DNA of 64,000 nt from contig DATGEL010000015.1 of assembly GCA_035310145.1 (NCBI GenBank), forward strand, positions 52,279-116,278, read 5' to 3'. Origin of the DNA: Dehalococcoidia bacterium (GTDB lineage: Bacteria > Chloroflexota > Dehalococcoidia > CAUJGQ01). The notes below the pieces were generated by a model. The model saw only the letters and a program-made list of their open reading frames with translations, did no database searches and was not told where the DNA came from. Of this stretch, positions 8,338 to 15,482 are shown one piece after another; position 1 is the stretch's first letter, and every line of letters starts with the position of its first letter. The position numbers and the translations under genes were made by a program.

Positions 8338-8529
8338 CTATGCGCCAGCCAAGGTGCCGCCTATGCTCGTGAAGATACCGTTGATTCCTCCGCTCAGGAT
8401 CCCTAGAGCTCCTATTGCGGCGATCGCGACAAAGGCGAGGATGAGCGCGTATTCGACTAATCCCTGCCCATGTTGCTGCCTGCGAAGGTGGTAGACGAGC
8501 TCACTCACGACAGTGATCAGGGAACGCAT
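8338..8529 (-). CDS. flp: Flp-type pilin, copy 1
   Basis: This is a 63-residue prepilin with the Flp signature G|QGLVEYALI at residues 22-31: cleavage by TadV is expected after the Gly, with Glu at +5 and Tyr at +6 of the mature chain. A single hydrophobic helix (about 27-50) and a Gly-rich C-terminus (FTSIGGTLAGA) follow. It is the structural subunit of the Tad pilus. It is very similar to the second pilin immediately upstream, and their last 11 residues are identical, so the pair is a tandem duplication. The start at ATG 8527-8529 matches the sister gene's length exactly. Confidence 0.9.
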   Translation of the reverse strand: MRSLITVVSELVYHLRRQQHGQGLVEYALILAFVAIAAIGALGILSGGINGIFTSIGGTLAGA

Positions 8530-8555
8530 GGTGAACTCCGTCGGCATCAACGCAC

Positions 8556-8747
8556 TTAGGCTCCCGCCAGGGTGCCGCCGATGCTCGTGAACACACCGTT
8601 GATGTCCCCACTTAGAATCCCAAGGGCTGCAATGGCGGTGATGGACACCAGCGCGATGATGAGCGCATACTCAACCAGCCCCTGCCCTTCCTCGCGGGTC
8701 TGCAGGCGGTTAACCAGCTCGTTCACGAGGGTGATTGCGTACTGCAT
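8556..8747 (-). CDS. flp: Flp-type pilin, copy 2
   Basis: This is a 63-residue prepilin with the same layout as copy 1: leader MQYAITLVNELVNRLQTREE, then G|QGLVEYALI with Glu and Tyr at mature positions 5 and 6, one hydrophobic helix, and FTSIGGTLAGA at the end. AGGAG lies 11 bases before the ATG at 8745-8747. It is the first gene of the Tad operon as seen here, so the operon promoter should lie in 8748-9159. Longer open frames reading through this region from 9362 are not supported, because the extra part is low-complexity Arg/Pro-rich. Confidence 0.88.
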   Translation of the reverse strand: MQYAITLVNELVNRLQTREEGQGLVEYALIIALVSITAIAALGILSGDINGVFTSIGGTLAGA

Positions 8748-9159
8748 TTTCAGTTGTGCTCCTGTTGATGATGATGTCTCGGCAGATTGGGTGGCGCGGC
8801 TGTCGCGCGTGGCTTCGTTGCTCCCGTCCCGACCTCCTCGTCCTCGGCCGCCGGATTGGCGCGTGCCGGCTGCTCTCCCTCGACAGTGGCCCGGCGGCGC
8901 TGCCGCCGTTTGCGGCCCGTCTCGCGCCGCCGGCCGCGCGGGTGGCGCAACGCGGTGGGTGGGAGGCGGGCCTGGCCGTGTCGAGGGCGGCGCCGCGGCG
9001 CCAGGGCGGCGGCCGCGTCCGGGTGCGGGCGGGAAGTCCGTCGCAGTCGGAACCTCCCTCGACCAGCCGCAGTGTATGGGGCGCAGTCTGGCCTTGCGGT
9101 TTCCTAACCATTGGCAAGTTATGCGGATGCGGGCGGAAAGGTGGGGATTCTGTAAAGCG
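8748..9159. other. Non-coding region upstream of the flp pilin genes
   Basis: No supported gene in 412 bases. The sequence is very GC-rich with only shadow frames. It should contain the leader and promoter of the Tad operon on the minus strand, but no convincing -35/-10 pair was found. Confidence 0.5.
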
Positions 9160-9251
9160 GCCCTCACAACCCCCGACCCCTTCTCTCCCATACACAGCGG
9201 CTTGGAGATCCGCGGCTGTTCACGAGCGTATGGGAGAGAAGGGGCGAGCCA
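9160..9251. repeat. CCCATAC/GTATGGG hairpin repeat, copy 1 (right-end type)
   Basis: The arms are CCCCTTCTCTCCCATAC (9177-9193) and GTATGGGAGAGAAGGGG (9228-9244), a perfect 17-base inverted repeat. The flanking GCCCTCACAACCCCC matches the right-hand repeat at 10152 with a few changes. The loop is diverged. Confidence 0.85.
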
Positions 9252-9443
9252 TGGGAGGTGGGCGAGGCGGCGCGGCGCTAACCGAAGGAAAGCGCCGCGG
9301 CGACGAGCGCACGCCCATGGCCGCTCCGCGGGCATCCTCAACCACCGCGTTGTTCGCGCCAACGGCGCGACAATCGGGGCGCGAGATTCCCTGCCGCGCC
9401 GCCCGAGAACCGGCGGTCACGATGCCAGGGTAAATCTCGCTAA

Positions 9444-9583
9444 GGCGTGTCCGACAATTGGCTCAGCCTCAGCAAAGTGCGTGATTTGCTGGTCTCTCAA
9501 TCAGTTCGTCAGGCGTGAGAGCAGCCGGTCGGGATGGCCAACTACTGTAACTTATTGCGGCTGGATGATTTATCGGACACGCC
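9444..9583. mobile_element. 140-bp miniature inverted-repeat element, IS5-type target duplication
   Basis: The element starts GGCGTGTCCGACAAT and ends ATTTATCGGACACGCC, so the terminal inverted repeats share GGCGTGTCCGA. It is flanked by the direct repeat CTAA (9440-9443 and 9584-9587), the YTAR target duplication typical of the IS5 family. The interior has no intact reading frame, so this is a non-autonomous element or deletion derivative. The parental transposase is not in the window. Confidence 0.8.
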
Positions 9584-9612
9584 CTAACCCGAAACCATCT
9601 GCACCTGCACCG

Positions 9613-9705
9613 CACGATCGCCCCTTCTCTCCCATACGCTCTTGATCCGTAGCGGATCTCCAGCAGATTGTGTATGGGAGAGAAGGGGAAGGGGGTTATG
9701 AGGGC
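9613..9705 (+). repeat. Left 93-bp inverted repeat of the DUF559 cassette (hairpin copy 2)
   Basis: Every base of 9613-9705 matches the reverse complement of 10152-10244. Inside it, CCCCTTCTCTCCCATAC (9621-9637) and GTATGGGAGAGAAGGGG (9672-9688) form a hairpin of their own. Its right part supplies the purine-rich ribosome-binding region and the ATG of the DUF559 gene. Confidence 0.95.
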
Positions 9706-10087
9706 AGAGCGCCGCTTCCGTGCCGTCGGCCCCGCCGTACGCGAGGCCGCCCGCACCTTTCGCCAGCAGCCGACACCCGCCGAAGCGCTGCTCTGGGAGC
9801 GGCTGCGCGACCGGCGGCTCGGCGGGCTCAAGTTCCGGCGCCAGCACGCCGTGCTGGGCTTCGTGCTCGACTTCTACTGCCCGGAACGCCGGCTGGCGAT
9901 CGAGGTGGACGGCGCCGTGCACGCCGCGCCGGAGCAGCGCGCCCGCGACGCCGAGCGCAGCAAGCAGCTTGCCGCCGCCGGCGTGCGCGTCCTGCGCCTG
10001 GACAACGCCGAAGTTCTGAACAACACCGGCGCGGCGCTGGCGACGATCGCGCGCGCCGCCGCGGCGCACGGGGCACGCGGGGGCTGA
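9698..10087 (+). CDS. DUF559-type endonuclease (Vsr-like PD-(D/E)xK fold)
   Basis: This is a 129-residue protein that is the whole DUF559 domain: the start motif FRQQPTPAEALLWERLRDRR, a conserved FRRQH, then FVLDFYCPERRLAIEVDG with Asp58, Glu69 and Asp71 forming the likely metal site of a very-short-patch-repair-like nuclease. The start ATG at 9698 was chosen because GAGAGAAGGGGAAGGGGG precedes it and because it matches the usual beginning of the family. In-frame TTG 9668 and ATG 9674 would only translate repeat sequence. The gene is the sole cargo between two perfect 93-bp inverted repeats, and the first codons lie in the left repeat. The biological role of DUF559 proteins is unknown. Confidence 0.88.
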   Translation: MRAERRFRAVGPAVREAARTFRQQPTPAEALLWERLRDRRLGGLKFRRQHAVLGFVLDFYCPERRLAIEVDGAVHAAPEQRARDAERSKQLAAAGVRVLRLDNAEVLNNTGAALATIARAAAAHGARGG

Positions 10088-10151
10088 AGGCGCGGCGGAC
10101 GGTGCGGGCATGCCGGGCGATTCGACGCGCTGACGACGCTCGCCCGCGGGG

Positions 10152-10244
10152 GCCCTCATAACCCCCTTCCCCTTCTCTCCCATACACAATCTGCTGGAGA
10201 TCCGCTACGGATCAAGAGCGTATGGGAGAGAAGGGGCGATCGTG
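10152..10244 (-). repeat. Right 93-bp inverted repeat of the DUF559 cassette (hairpin copy 3)
   Basis: This is the exact reverse complement of 9613-9705, with inner hairpin arms at 10169-10185 and 10220-10236. Outside the perfect part the similarity continues weakly for about 9 bases (CTGCACC on the left against CAGCACC in the reverse complement on the right). No target-site duplication could be recognised. Confidence 0.95.
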
Positions 10245-10370
10245 GGGTGCTGGCTCGGGCAGTATTGGGCTCCCAGACTCCGGCAGCTCGTGAGCGGCCT
10301 GTCGCGGCCGCAGGCGCGATAAACAGCGCTCCGGGCAACCGCATGCCGCCCTGGATCGCTTCACGCCGGA

Positions 10371-10460
10371 TCGCCCCTTCTCTCCCATACACACGAGGCC
10401 TTGAGACCGCGAGGGGGTTGAGGGCGGTATGGGAGAGAAGGGGAAGGGGGTTATGAGGGC
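10371..10460. repeat. CCCATAC/GTATGGG hairpin repeat, copy 4 (left-end type, solo)
   Basis: The arms are CCCCTTCTCTCCCATAC (10374-10390) and GTATGGGAGAGAAGGGG (10427-10443), followed by AAGGGGGTTATGAGGGC exactly as in the left repeat at 9689-9705. No DUF559 gene follows, so this looks like a solo end. Nothing else is supported in 10245-10466. Confidence 0.85.
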
Positions 10461-10466
10461 CGCAGG

Positions 10467-11309
10467 CTATGAGGGCCTCGCCTCGCGTTCGCCCACGGCG
10501 CTGAGGTCCGGGCGCGCGGGGATGCGGGCGCGGGTGTCGCGCATCGCCCGCGCCAGCTCGCCGCCGTTAGCCGCGATCATCGAGCGCACCGGCAGCGCCG
10601 CCTCGGCCAGCTCCTCCGGCGACTCGCGACGGAAGGAGTAGCCCACGCCGTAGACCGTGTGGATCAGCGTCACGCCGTTGCGGCCGTCCTCCAGCTTGCG
10701 GCGCAGGTTCAGCACATGGCCGCGCAGCAGCCCCGCGTCGGCCGGGTCGTCGTAGCCCCAGACGCGGTCCACCAGCGTCTGGTAAGGCAACACCTGGCCG
10801 GCGTGCACCATCAGCTCCTGCAGCAGCTTGAACTCGGTGACGGTGAGACGCAGCGGCTGGCCGGCGCGCGTCACCGAGTGCGAGCGCGTATCCAGCACCA
10901 GGTCGCCGGAGCTGAGCGCCTGCCAGCCGGCGACGGCGGCGCCGCCCACGCGCTGCACGCGGCGCAACACGGCGCGCACGCGCGCCAGCAGCAGGTTGAA
11001 GCTGAACGGCTTGGTGATGTAGTCGTCGGCGCCCAGCTCCAGCGCCTGCGCGATCGTCTTCTCGGCATTGAGCGCGGAGAGCACGATCACCGGCGTCGAG
11101 CCGTCGCGGCAGACCTGCTTGCAGACCTCCCAACCGCTGACGCGCGGCACTTCCAGGTCGAGCAAAAGCAGCTCCGGCCCCTTGGTCTGCCACAGCTTGA
11201 GCGCGGCGTTGCCGTCGTAGGCCGGAATCACGTCCAGGCCGCCGCGGCGGAAGGTATAACAGATCAAGTCGATCAGGTCCGCATCGGTGTCGACAACCAG
11301 GATCGCCAT
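10467..11309 (-). CDS. OmpR/PhoB-family response regulator
   Basis: This is a 280-residue two-component regulator. The receiver domain (1-118) has Asp51 as phospho-acceptor in LLLLDLEVPRVSG and Lys100 in DDYITKPF. A linker leads to a winged-helix OmpR-type DNA-binding domain (about 132-230, with LTVTEFKLLQELMVHAGQVL and LRRKLEDGRNG). A 50-residue Arg/Ala-rich tail is unusual for the family. No sensor kinase is encoded in the window, so it is an orphan here. A perfect palindrome 52 bases before the start codon (11361-11375) may be its own operator. The stop lies next to hairpin copy 4. Confidence 0.92.
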   Translation of the reverse strand: MAILVVDTDADLIDLICYTFRRGGLDVIPAYDGNAALKLWQTKGPELLLLDLEVPRVSGWEVCKQVCRDGSTPVIVLSALNAEKTIAQALELGADDYITKPFSFNLLLARVRAVLRRVQRVGGAAVAGWQALSSGDLVLDTRSHSVTRAGQPLRLTVTEFKLLQELMVHAGQVLPYQTLVDRVWGYDDPADAGLLRGHVLNLRRKLEDGRNGVTLIHTVYGVGYSFRRESPEELAEAALPVRSMIAANGGELARAMRDTRARIPARPDLSAVGEREARPS

Positions 11310-11360
11310 GCTGCCACTCCCCCGCGCCCTGGGGCGGTCCGCCCGGCCCTGCTGAAAAAT

Positions 11361-11375
11361 TAGGGAAGTTCCCTA
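11361..11375. promoter_or_regulatory. Palindromic operator candidate upstream of the response regulator
   Basis: TAGGGAA-G-TTCCCTA is a perfect inverted repeat set in an AT-rich stretch that contrasts with the GC-rich surroundings. Its distance to the regulator start and its symmetry suit a dimeric regulator such as the OmpR-type protein it precedes. Function is inferred. Confidence 0.45.
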
Positions 11376-11660
11376 TTGCGTCCGCGACAATCGCGGGCGT
11401 CGCCTGGCATAACGAAACAATACAGCAACTGTTGCGTCGGAATTCTATAGTTTCGAATAGCAGATTTATGTCGAATTGTGCCGGGTCGAGCGCCGCTGCG
11501 CCTGGCCGGCGAGATTTGAACAGGATTCGGTCCGCTTGCGGCCCGGCGTCCTCCCCCGCCGCGTGCCCGAGCGCGGCCACCCGAACGCAACCGACATGTA
11601 CAGCTCGTCGCAGCATGCTGCCGGAGATCAATCACGATGGATGCCATGCCTCCGCAGCGT

Positions 11661-12299
11661 TCAGTACACGTGCGGCAGCAGGCGCCAGCGCACCCGCGCC
11701 GCGTAGGCCGCATAGGCCGGGTCCGCGCGCAGCAGCCGCTCCTCCGCGTGAATGCGGCCGAGCTGGCAGGCCGTGGCCAGCAGGATCACGCCCAGGTTCC
11801 AGGCGCTCGGGTTCTGCAGCAGGTAGCCGATCTGCCCGACGAGATAGGTTGCGTAGACGGGGTGCCGCACCAGGGCGTAGGGACCGCTCGTCTTGAGGCC
11901 GCGGTCGGCCGCGACGATGCCGAAGCAGCGGCCCAGCACGCCCAGCGCCAGCAGCGTGCCGGCCAGCGCCACGAGCTGCAGCGCAAGATACGGCGCATCC
12001 AGACCGAACAGCGGCCGGCCGGCGGGGCGCAGCGCCAGCACCAGCCAGGTGCCGCCGAGCGCCAGCAGCCAGTCGGCCGGCGCGCCGCTCACCCGCCGCG
12101 CGGGGCGCCGCAGCAGGAAGAGCGCGGCCAGCAGCGCCTGGTCGAGCACCAGGCCGAGGCCGCGCACGCTGCCCTCGCTGTGCCAGCGCTGAAAGTGCGC
12201 GATCGCGAAGACGGTGAAGAGGCTGACCAGCGCCGCCGTGCTCAGCACGCGCCAGAGTGCGGCGGCGGTGTCGGTGCGCAGCGCGGCGGGACGCAGCAT
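11661..12299 (-). CDS. Membrane methyltransferase, isoprenylcysteine carboxyl methyltransferase family
   Basis: This is a 212-residue integral membrane protein with about five hydrophobic segments. Its C-terminal half carries the ICMT signature: GPYALVRHPVYATYLVGQIG, then EERLLRADPAYAAYAARVRW, which build the SAM pocket and the membrane-edge substrate site. In eukaryotes ICMT methylates prenylated cysteines; bacterial members methylate varied or unknown substrates. The gene lies 60 bases downstream of a degenerate secreted-protein gene and close to the prepilin peptidase. TadV peptidases lack the N-methyltransferase domain of classical prepilin peptidases, so a link to pilin modification can be imagined but is not shown. 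Confidence 0.8.
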   Translation of the reverse strand: MLRPAALRTDTAAALWRVLSTAALVSLFTVFAIAHFQRWHSEGSVRGLGLVLDQALLAALFLLRRPARRVSGAPADWLLALGGTWLVLALRPAGRPLFGLDAPYLALQLVALAGTLLALGVLGRCFGIVAADRGLKTSGPYALVRHPVYATYLVGQIGYLLQNPSAWNLGVILLATACQLGRIHAEERLLRADPAYAAYAARVRWRLLPHVY

Positions 12300-12360
12300 A
12301 GGGTCGCTCCTCTGGCCGGAGTACGGTCGTGCGGGGCGCCGTCTTCGGCGCCGGCGGGCC

Positions 12361-12501
12361 TCAGGGCGCCCGGGACTGGGCCGTGGCCTGGTGCGCGGCG
12401 CCCATCTGCGCGTGGATCGAAGGCACCCCGGCGGCGTTGCGGCCGATCGCCGCCAGCTCCACCAGGATCAGGAAGGCGAGGATCCAGCGCAGATATCGCG
12501 T
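12361..12501 (-). pseudogene. Degenerate paralogue of the small secreted protein at 3091
   Basis: The frame encodes RYLRWILAFLILVELAAIGR followed by NAAGVPSIHAQ, clearly related to the first 32 residues of the protein at 3091-3483 (MRYVRWMVIALFLVQLAALS, then AAGVPRARAQ). The codon in the start position is ACG (12499-12501) rather than ATG, with GGGGGG upstream as a possible ribosome site. No other start is close in this frame. After the signal peptide only about 14 residues remain. It is either a decayed copy or a 46-residue protein using a very rare start. Confidence 0.55.
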
Positions 12502-12533
12502 GGCACACCCCCCATGCGTCGCCGCCTGCGCCG

Positions 12534-13076
12534 CTAACGCAGCAGCACGAGCAGCGCCCCCAGGATCAGGCCGGGGCCGTACGGCATCACGCTGCGGCGC
12601 CCCGCCCGGCCGCTCAGCAGCAGCGCCAGGCCGGCTATCCCGTTGCAGAAGACGCCCAGCGTCAACGCCGTCAGCACCAGCGGCCAGCCGCACACAAGGC
12701 CGATCAGGCCGCAGAGCTTCACATCGCCCGCGCCGAAGCCGGGCAGCAGCAGAAAGGCGGCGAGCATCAGCGCGAAGCCCACGGCGCCGCCCGCAAGCGA
12801 CGACGGCCAGCCGTGCCCCGGCCAGGCGCCGGCCAGGACCAGCGCGGCGGCGATCGCCGGCAGCGTGAGCCGGTTCGGCAAAAGCCGCGAGCGCAGGTCC
12901 TCGGCCGCCAGCAGCACGAACACGGCGCCGAAGCCGAGCAGCATCAGCCCGTGCAACGGGTTCTGGGCGCGGCGCAGCGCCAGCGCGGCCACGAGCAGTA
13001 GCGCCAGCGCGATGCCCGCCTGCCGGGCGCGCGGCAGGCGCAGCGTGCGCGGCGGCAGGGCGAAGCGGCTCTGCAT
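12534..13076 (-). CDS. tadV: Tad prepilin peptidase (TadV/CpaA, A24 family)
   Basis: This is a 180-residue polytopic membrane protease. The two catalytic aspartates are visible: Asp in AAEDLRSRLLPNRLTLP, and Asp in GFGAGDVKLCGLIG (the GxGDxK motif). There is no N-terminal methyltransferase domain, which is normal for TadV. It should cleave the Flp pilins after the Gly in GQGLVEY. The ATG at 13074-13076 overlaps the stop of the AAA+ gene upstream by one base (TGATG), so the two are co-translated. This second Tad segment lies about 4 kb from the main operon, across the repeat region. Confidence 0.9.
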   Translation of the reverse strand: MQSRFALPPRTLRLPRARQAGIALALLLVAALALRRAQNPLHGLMLLGFGAVFVLLAAEDLRSRLLPNRLTLPAIAAALVLAGAWPGHGWPSSLAGGAVGFALMLAAFLLLPGFGAGDVKLCGLIGLVCGWPLVLTALTLGVFCNGIAGLALLLSGRAGRRSVMPYGPGLILGALLVLLR

Positions 13077-14476
13077 CACCGGCGCACATCCTCGCTGACG
13101 AAGTAGACCTGGCAGGCGTCCTCGATCGCCTCGGGCGTCAGCTCGGGCGCGGCGCCGTCGAAGCGGGCGCCGTCTTCGATGATCGAGAGCAGATCGCGCG
13201 GAAAGACGCCCTTCGGCGTGGGCTGGCCGGGGCGGAACAGCGCCTTCACCAGCGAGTCGATCGCGGCGGGGGAGACGGTGAGGCCGCGGCGGTCGCATTC
13301 GCGGCGGGTGATCTCGGCGATCTCCTGGCCATTGGGGTTGGGGATGTTGACCTTGTAGGGAATGCGCCGCAGCAGCGCCTCGTCGGCCAGGTCGGTGGGC
13401 GAAAGGTTGGTGGAGAAGAGCACGCAGGTCTCGAAGGGCACCAGCAGCCGTTCGCCGGCGTCGAGCGAAAGCAGGTCGTAGCCGCGCTCCAGCGGCACGA
13501 TCCAGCGGTCGAGCAGGTCTTCGGGCCGCAGCCGCTGGCGGCCGAAGTCGTCGATGATCAGGATGCCGTCCTGCGCCTGCACGTGCGGCGGCGCCTGGTA
13601 GTAGCCGCCCTCGGCGTCATAGGCGAGTTCGAGGTGCTGGGCGACCAGCTCACCGCCGACGGAGACCACGGGGCGGCGCACGCGCAACCAACGACGGTCG
13701 GGCGGGCCGCTCTCCGCGCGCAGCAGGTCGATCGGACGCCGGCCGTTCGCCGCCGGCGCCTCGTCGGCGGGCGCGGCCTCGGGTTCGATCTGGTGGTGCA
13801 CGGCGGAGTCGTAGACGCGGATGGTGTGGCCGTGGGCGTAGAGGGCGGCGGGAATCCAGACCGCCTGCCCGAAGCTGCGGGCGTAGGCGTCGACGATCGA
13901 GGTCTTGCCGTTGCCGGTGTCGCCGTAGATCAGCGCCGGCCGGCCGGCGTGGAAGGCGCGCGCGAGGGCGCGGCGCACGATCGATTGCAGAACGAAGGGC
14001 GAGAGCGCGTCGTAGATCTGGTCGGCCGTGGCCGGGCAGGCGCGCAGCGACTGCACGCGCGCCAGGTCTGCGTACTGCTCGATCGGCACGGGCGCCAGGC
14101 CGACGTAGCGCGAACGCTGCAGCGCCGCTGCGACGCGCTGCTCGCCGCGCTCGCTGAGCGAGAAGCGGTAGCCGAAGGTGGAGTAGTCCGGACCGGCGTA
14201 GCCGGGGATGCCCGCCGCCTCGATCAGCCCCCGCCGGGTCAGCCGTTCCTTCACCTCCTGCACGACGGGGAGCGACAGGCCCATGCGCCGCATCAGCTCA
14301 TCCAGCGTGGAGGGACCGGCGTTGTGGATCGTCTTCAGCGCCAGCTCGTCGAGGTAGACCGGCGAGACGCCCGTTTCCGCCACCGACCGCGGCGCGCGGG
14401 GCATCGGCTCGGCGGGCGCCGGTTGCGCGGCGGGCGCCGCGCCGGCGCCTGGTTCCACGGCGATCAGACCGGCCAT
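13076..14476 (-). CDS. AAA+ ATPase with N-terminal winged-helix domain
   Basis: This is a 466-residue protein. Residues 1-35 are a Pro/Ala leader. Residues 40-120 form a winged-helix-like domain (LDELMRRMGLSLPVVQEVKE, RLTRRGLIE). The AAA+ core follows, with Walker A GDTGNGKTS near 187, Walker B ILIIDDFG near 305, sensor-1 VLFSTN and a long insertion between the two Walker motifs. It belongs to a group of ATP-binding proteins often found near pilus genes in this kind of bacterium; its exact role is unknown. It is translationally coupled to tadV and lies 18 bases after the Ala/Pro-rich membrane protein gene. Confidence 0.8.
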   Translation of the reverse strand: MAGLIAVEPGAGAAPAAQPAPAEPMPRAPRSVAETGVSPVYLDELALKTIHNAGPSTLDELMRRMGLSLPVVQEVKERLTRRGLIEAAGIPGYAGPDYSTFGYRFSLSERGEQRVAAALQRSRYVGLAPVPIEQYADLARVQSLRACPATADQIYDALSPFVLQSIVRRALARAFHAGRPALIYGDTGNGKTSIVDAYARSFGQAVWIPAALYAHGHTIRVYDSAVHHQIEPEAAPADEAPAANGRRPIDLLRAESGPPDRRWLRVRRPVVSVGGELVAQHLELAYDAEGGYYQAPPHVQAQDGILIIDDFGRQRLRPEDLLDRWIVPLERGYDLLSLDAGERLLVPFETCVLFSTNLSPTDLADEALLRRIPYKVNIPNPNGQEIAEITRRECDRRGLTVSPAAIDSLVKALFRPGQPTPKGVFPRDLLSIIEDGARFDGAAPELTPEAIEDACQVYFVSEDVRR

Positions 14477-14494
14477 GCTCGTCCTCGTGCTGCG

Positions 14495-15289
14495 TTAGTG
14501 CTGCGGTGCGGCGGGCTGGGCAGGCGCAGGGCCGCGCTGGGCGGCCGCGGTGGCGGCGCGCCGGCCCTGGGTGACGACGTTCTCAAAGGCCGCGTCCAGA
14601 TCGGGCGGCTGGCTCGTCCGCGCCGCGCTGCCGCCGGCGGCCGCTCCTGCCGAGCCGGCGCCCGTGGCCGCGCCGCCGCCCACCGGAAAGCCGGCCGCGG
14701 GCGGCGGCACGCCGGCGGCGGGTGCGGGTTGCCGGGCGGCGTTGCCGACGATGTTGGAGAGCGACGAGCCGCCGGCAGGTGCGGCCGCGGGCGCCGACCC
14801 GGCCGCGGGCGGCGGCACGCCGGCGGGCGTGGCGGCGGTGGCCGCCTGCGGGGCGGCAGCGGCCGGCGCAGGCGCCGCGGGGCGGGCCGCCGGTGCGGCC
14901 GGCGCCGGCGCGACGGTGGGTTCGGTGCTGACGGCCGGCGGAGTCGCAGGCGCGGCGCGCACGACGGTGGGCGCCGGCGGGTTCTGCTGCACGACGACCG
15001 TGGGCACGATCAGCCGCCGCGTGTCCTGGGAGTGGAAGAGGCGGGCGCCGAGCGCCAGCCCCAGCAGCAGCACCGCGACGAGCACGGCGCCGAACAGCAG
15101 CGGCTCGTCGAGCAGCCAGAGGGCGGGGCTGCCGAGACGCGGCATACGCCAGCGCCGCTCGACGCTGCCGTCGGCGGCGATGCGATCGCGCAGGTTGAGC
15201 AGCGGATCGCCCGGGGCGCCGGCCACGGCGCCGTCCGCCGGGGGGCTGTCTGGTGGTGCCGGCACGGAGTTGGTGGTGGTACTGTTCAC
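14495..15289 (-). CDS. Ala/Pro-rich single-pass membrane protein, unknown function
   Basis: This is a 264-residue protein with a cytoplasmic N-terminus of about 65 residues, one hydrophobic helix (LLFGAVLVAVLLLGLALGA, around 68-88), and a long Ala/Pro/Gly-rich external tail that ends in a short polar region. It contains two repeats of the form AGVPPPAAG. GGAGGGCAGGCC precedes the GTG start at 15287-15289; the frame continues upstream but without a ribosome site. No family was recognised. As first gene of the segment with the AAA+ ATPase and tadV, it may be an accessory Tad component. Confidence 0.6.
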   Translation of the reverse strand: MNSTTTNSVPAPPDSPPADGAVAGAPGDPLLNLRDRIAADGSVERRWRMPRLGSPALWLLDEPLLFGAVLVAVLLLGLALGARLFHSQDTRRLIVPTVVVQQNPPAPTVVRAAPATPPAVSTEPTVAPAPAAPAARPAAPAPAAAAPQAATAATPAGVPPPAAGSAPAAAPAGGSSLSNIVGNAARQPAPAAGVPPPAAGFPVGGGAATGAGSAGAAAGGSAARTSQPPDLDAAFENVVTQGRRAATAAAQRGPAPAQPAAPQH

Positions 15290-15482
15290 GGCCTGCCCTC
15301 CGGGCAAGGCGAGGCACACGCCTGCCGAAGCTGACCATAACAGCGGGCGATCCAGATCCCGTCGGCGCATTGTTGGGATCTTGTTCGGCTCCTGCGCGGG
15401 CCCGGTTCAGGCCGGCCGCTCTGTTCGCGGCGTGCGGCCGCCGCTATCCTGCTCTTCGGCGCGGTACGCGCCGGGGTGAGGT

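Noticed and set aside
9098..9125. Sigma-54-like promoter near TTGGCA upstream of the pilins
   Set aside because: GG and GC elements are not at the required spacing on either strand.
8556..9362. A 268-residue version of the second Flp pilin
   Set aside because: The extra N-terminal 205 residues are Arg/Pro low-complexity read from repeats; a proper ribosome site and family-length start exist at 8747.
13583..15334. Long plus-strand frames (583 residues and others) opposite the AAA+ and Ala/Pro-rich genes
   Set aside because: Low-complexity Arg/Gly/Ala sequence with no domain; mirror of real genes in a GC-rich genome.
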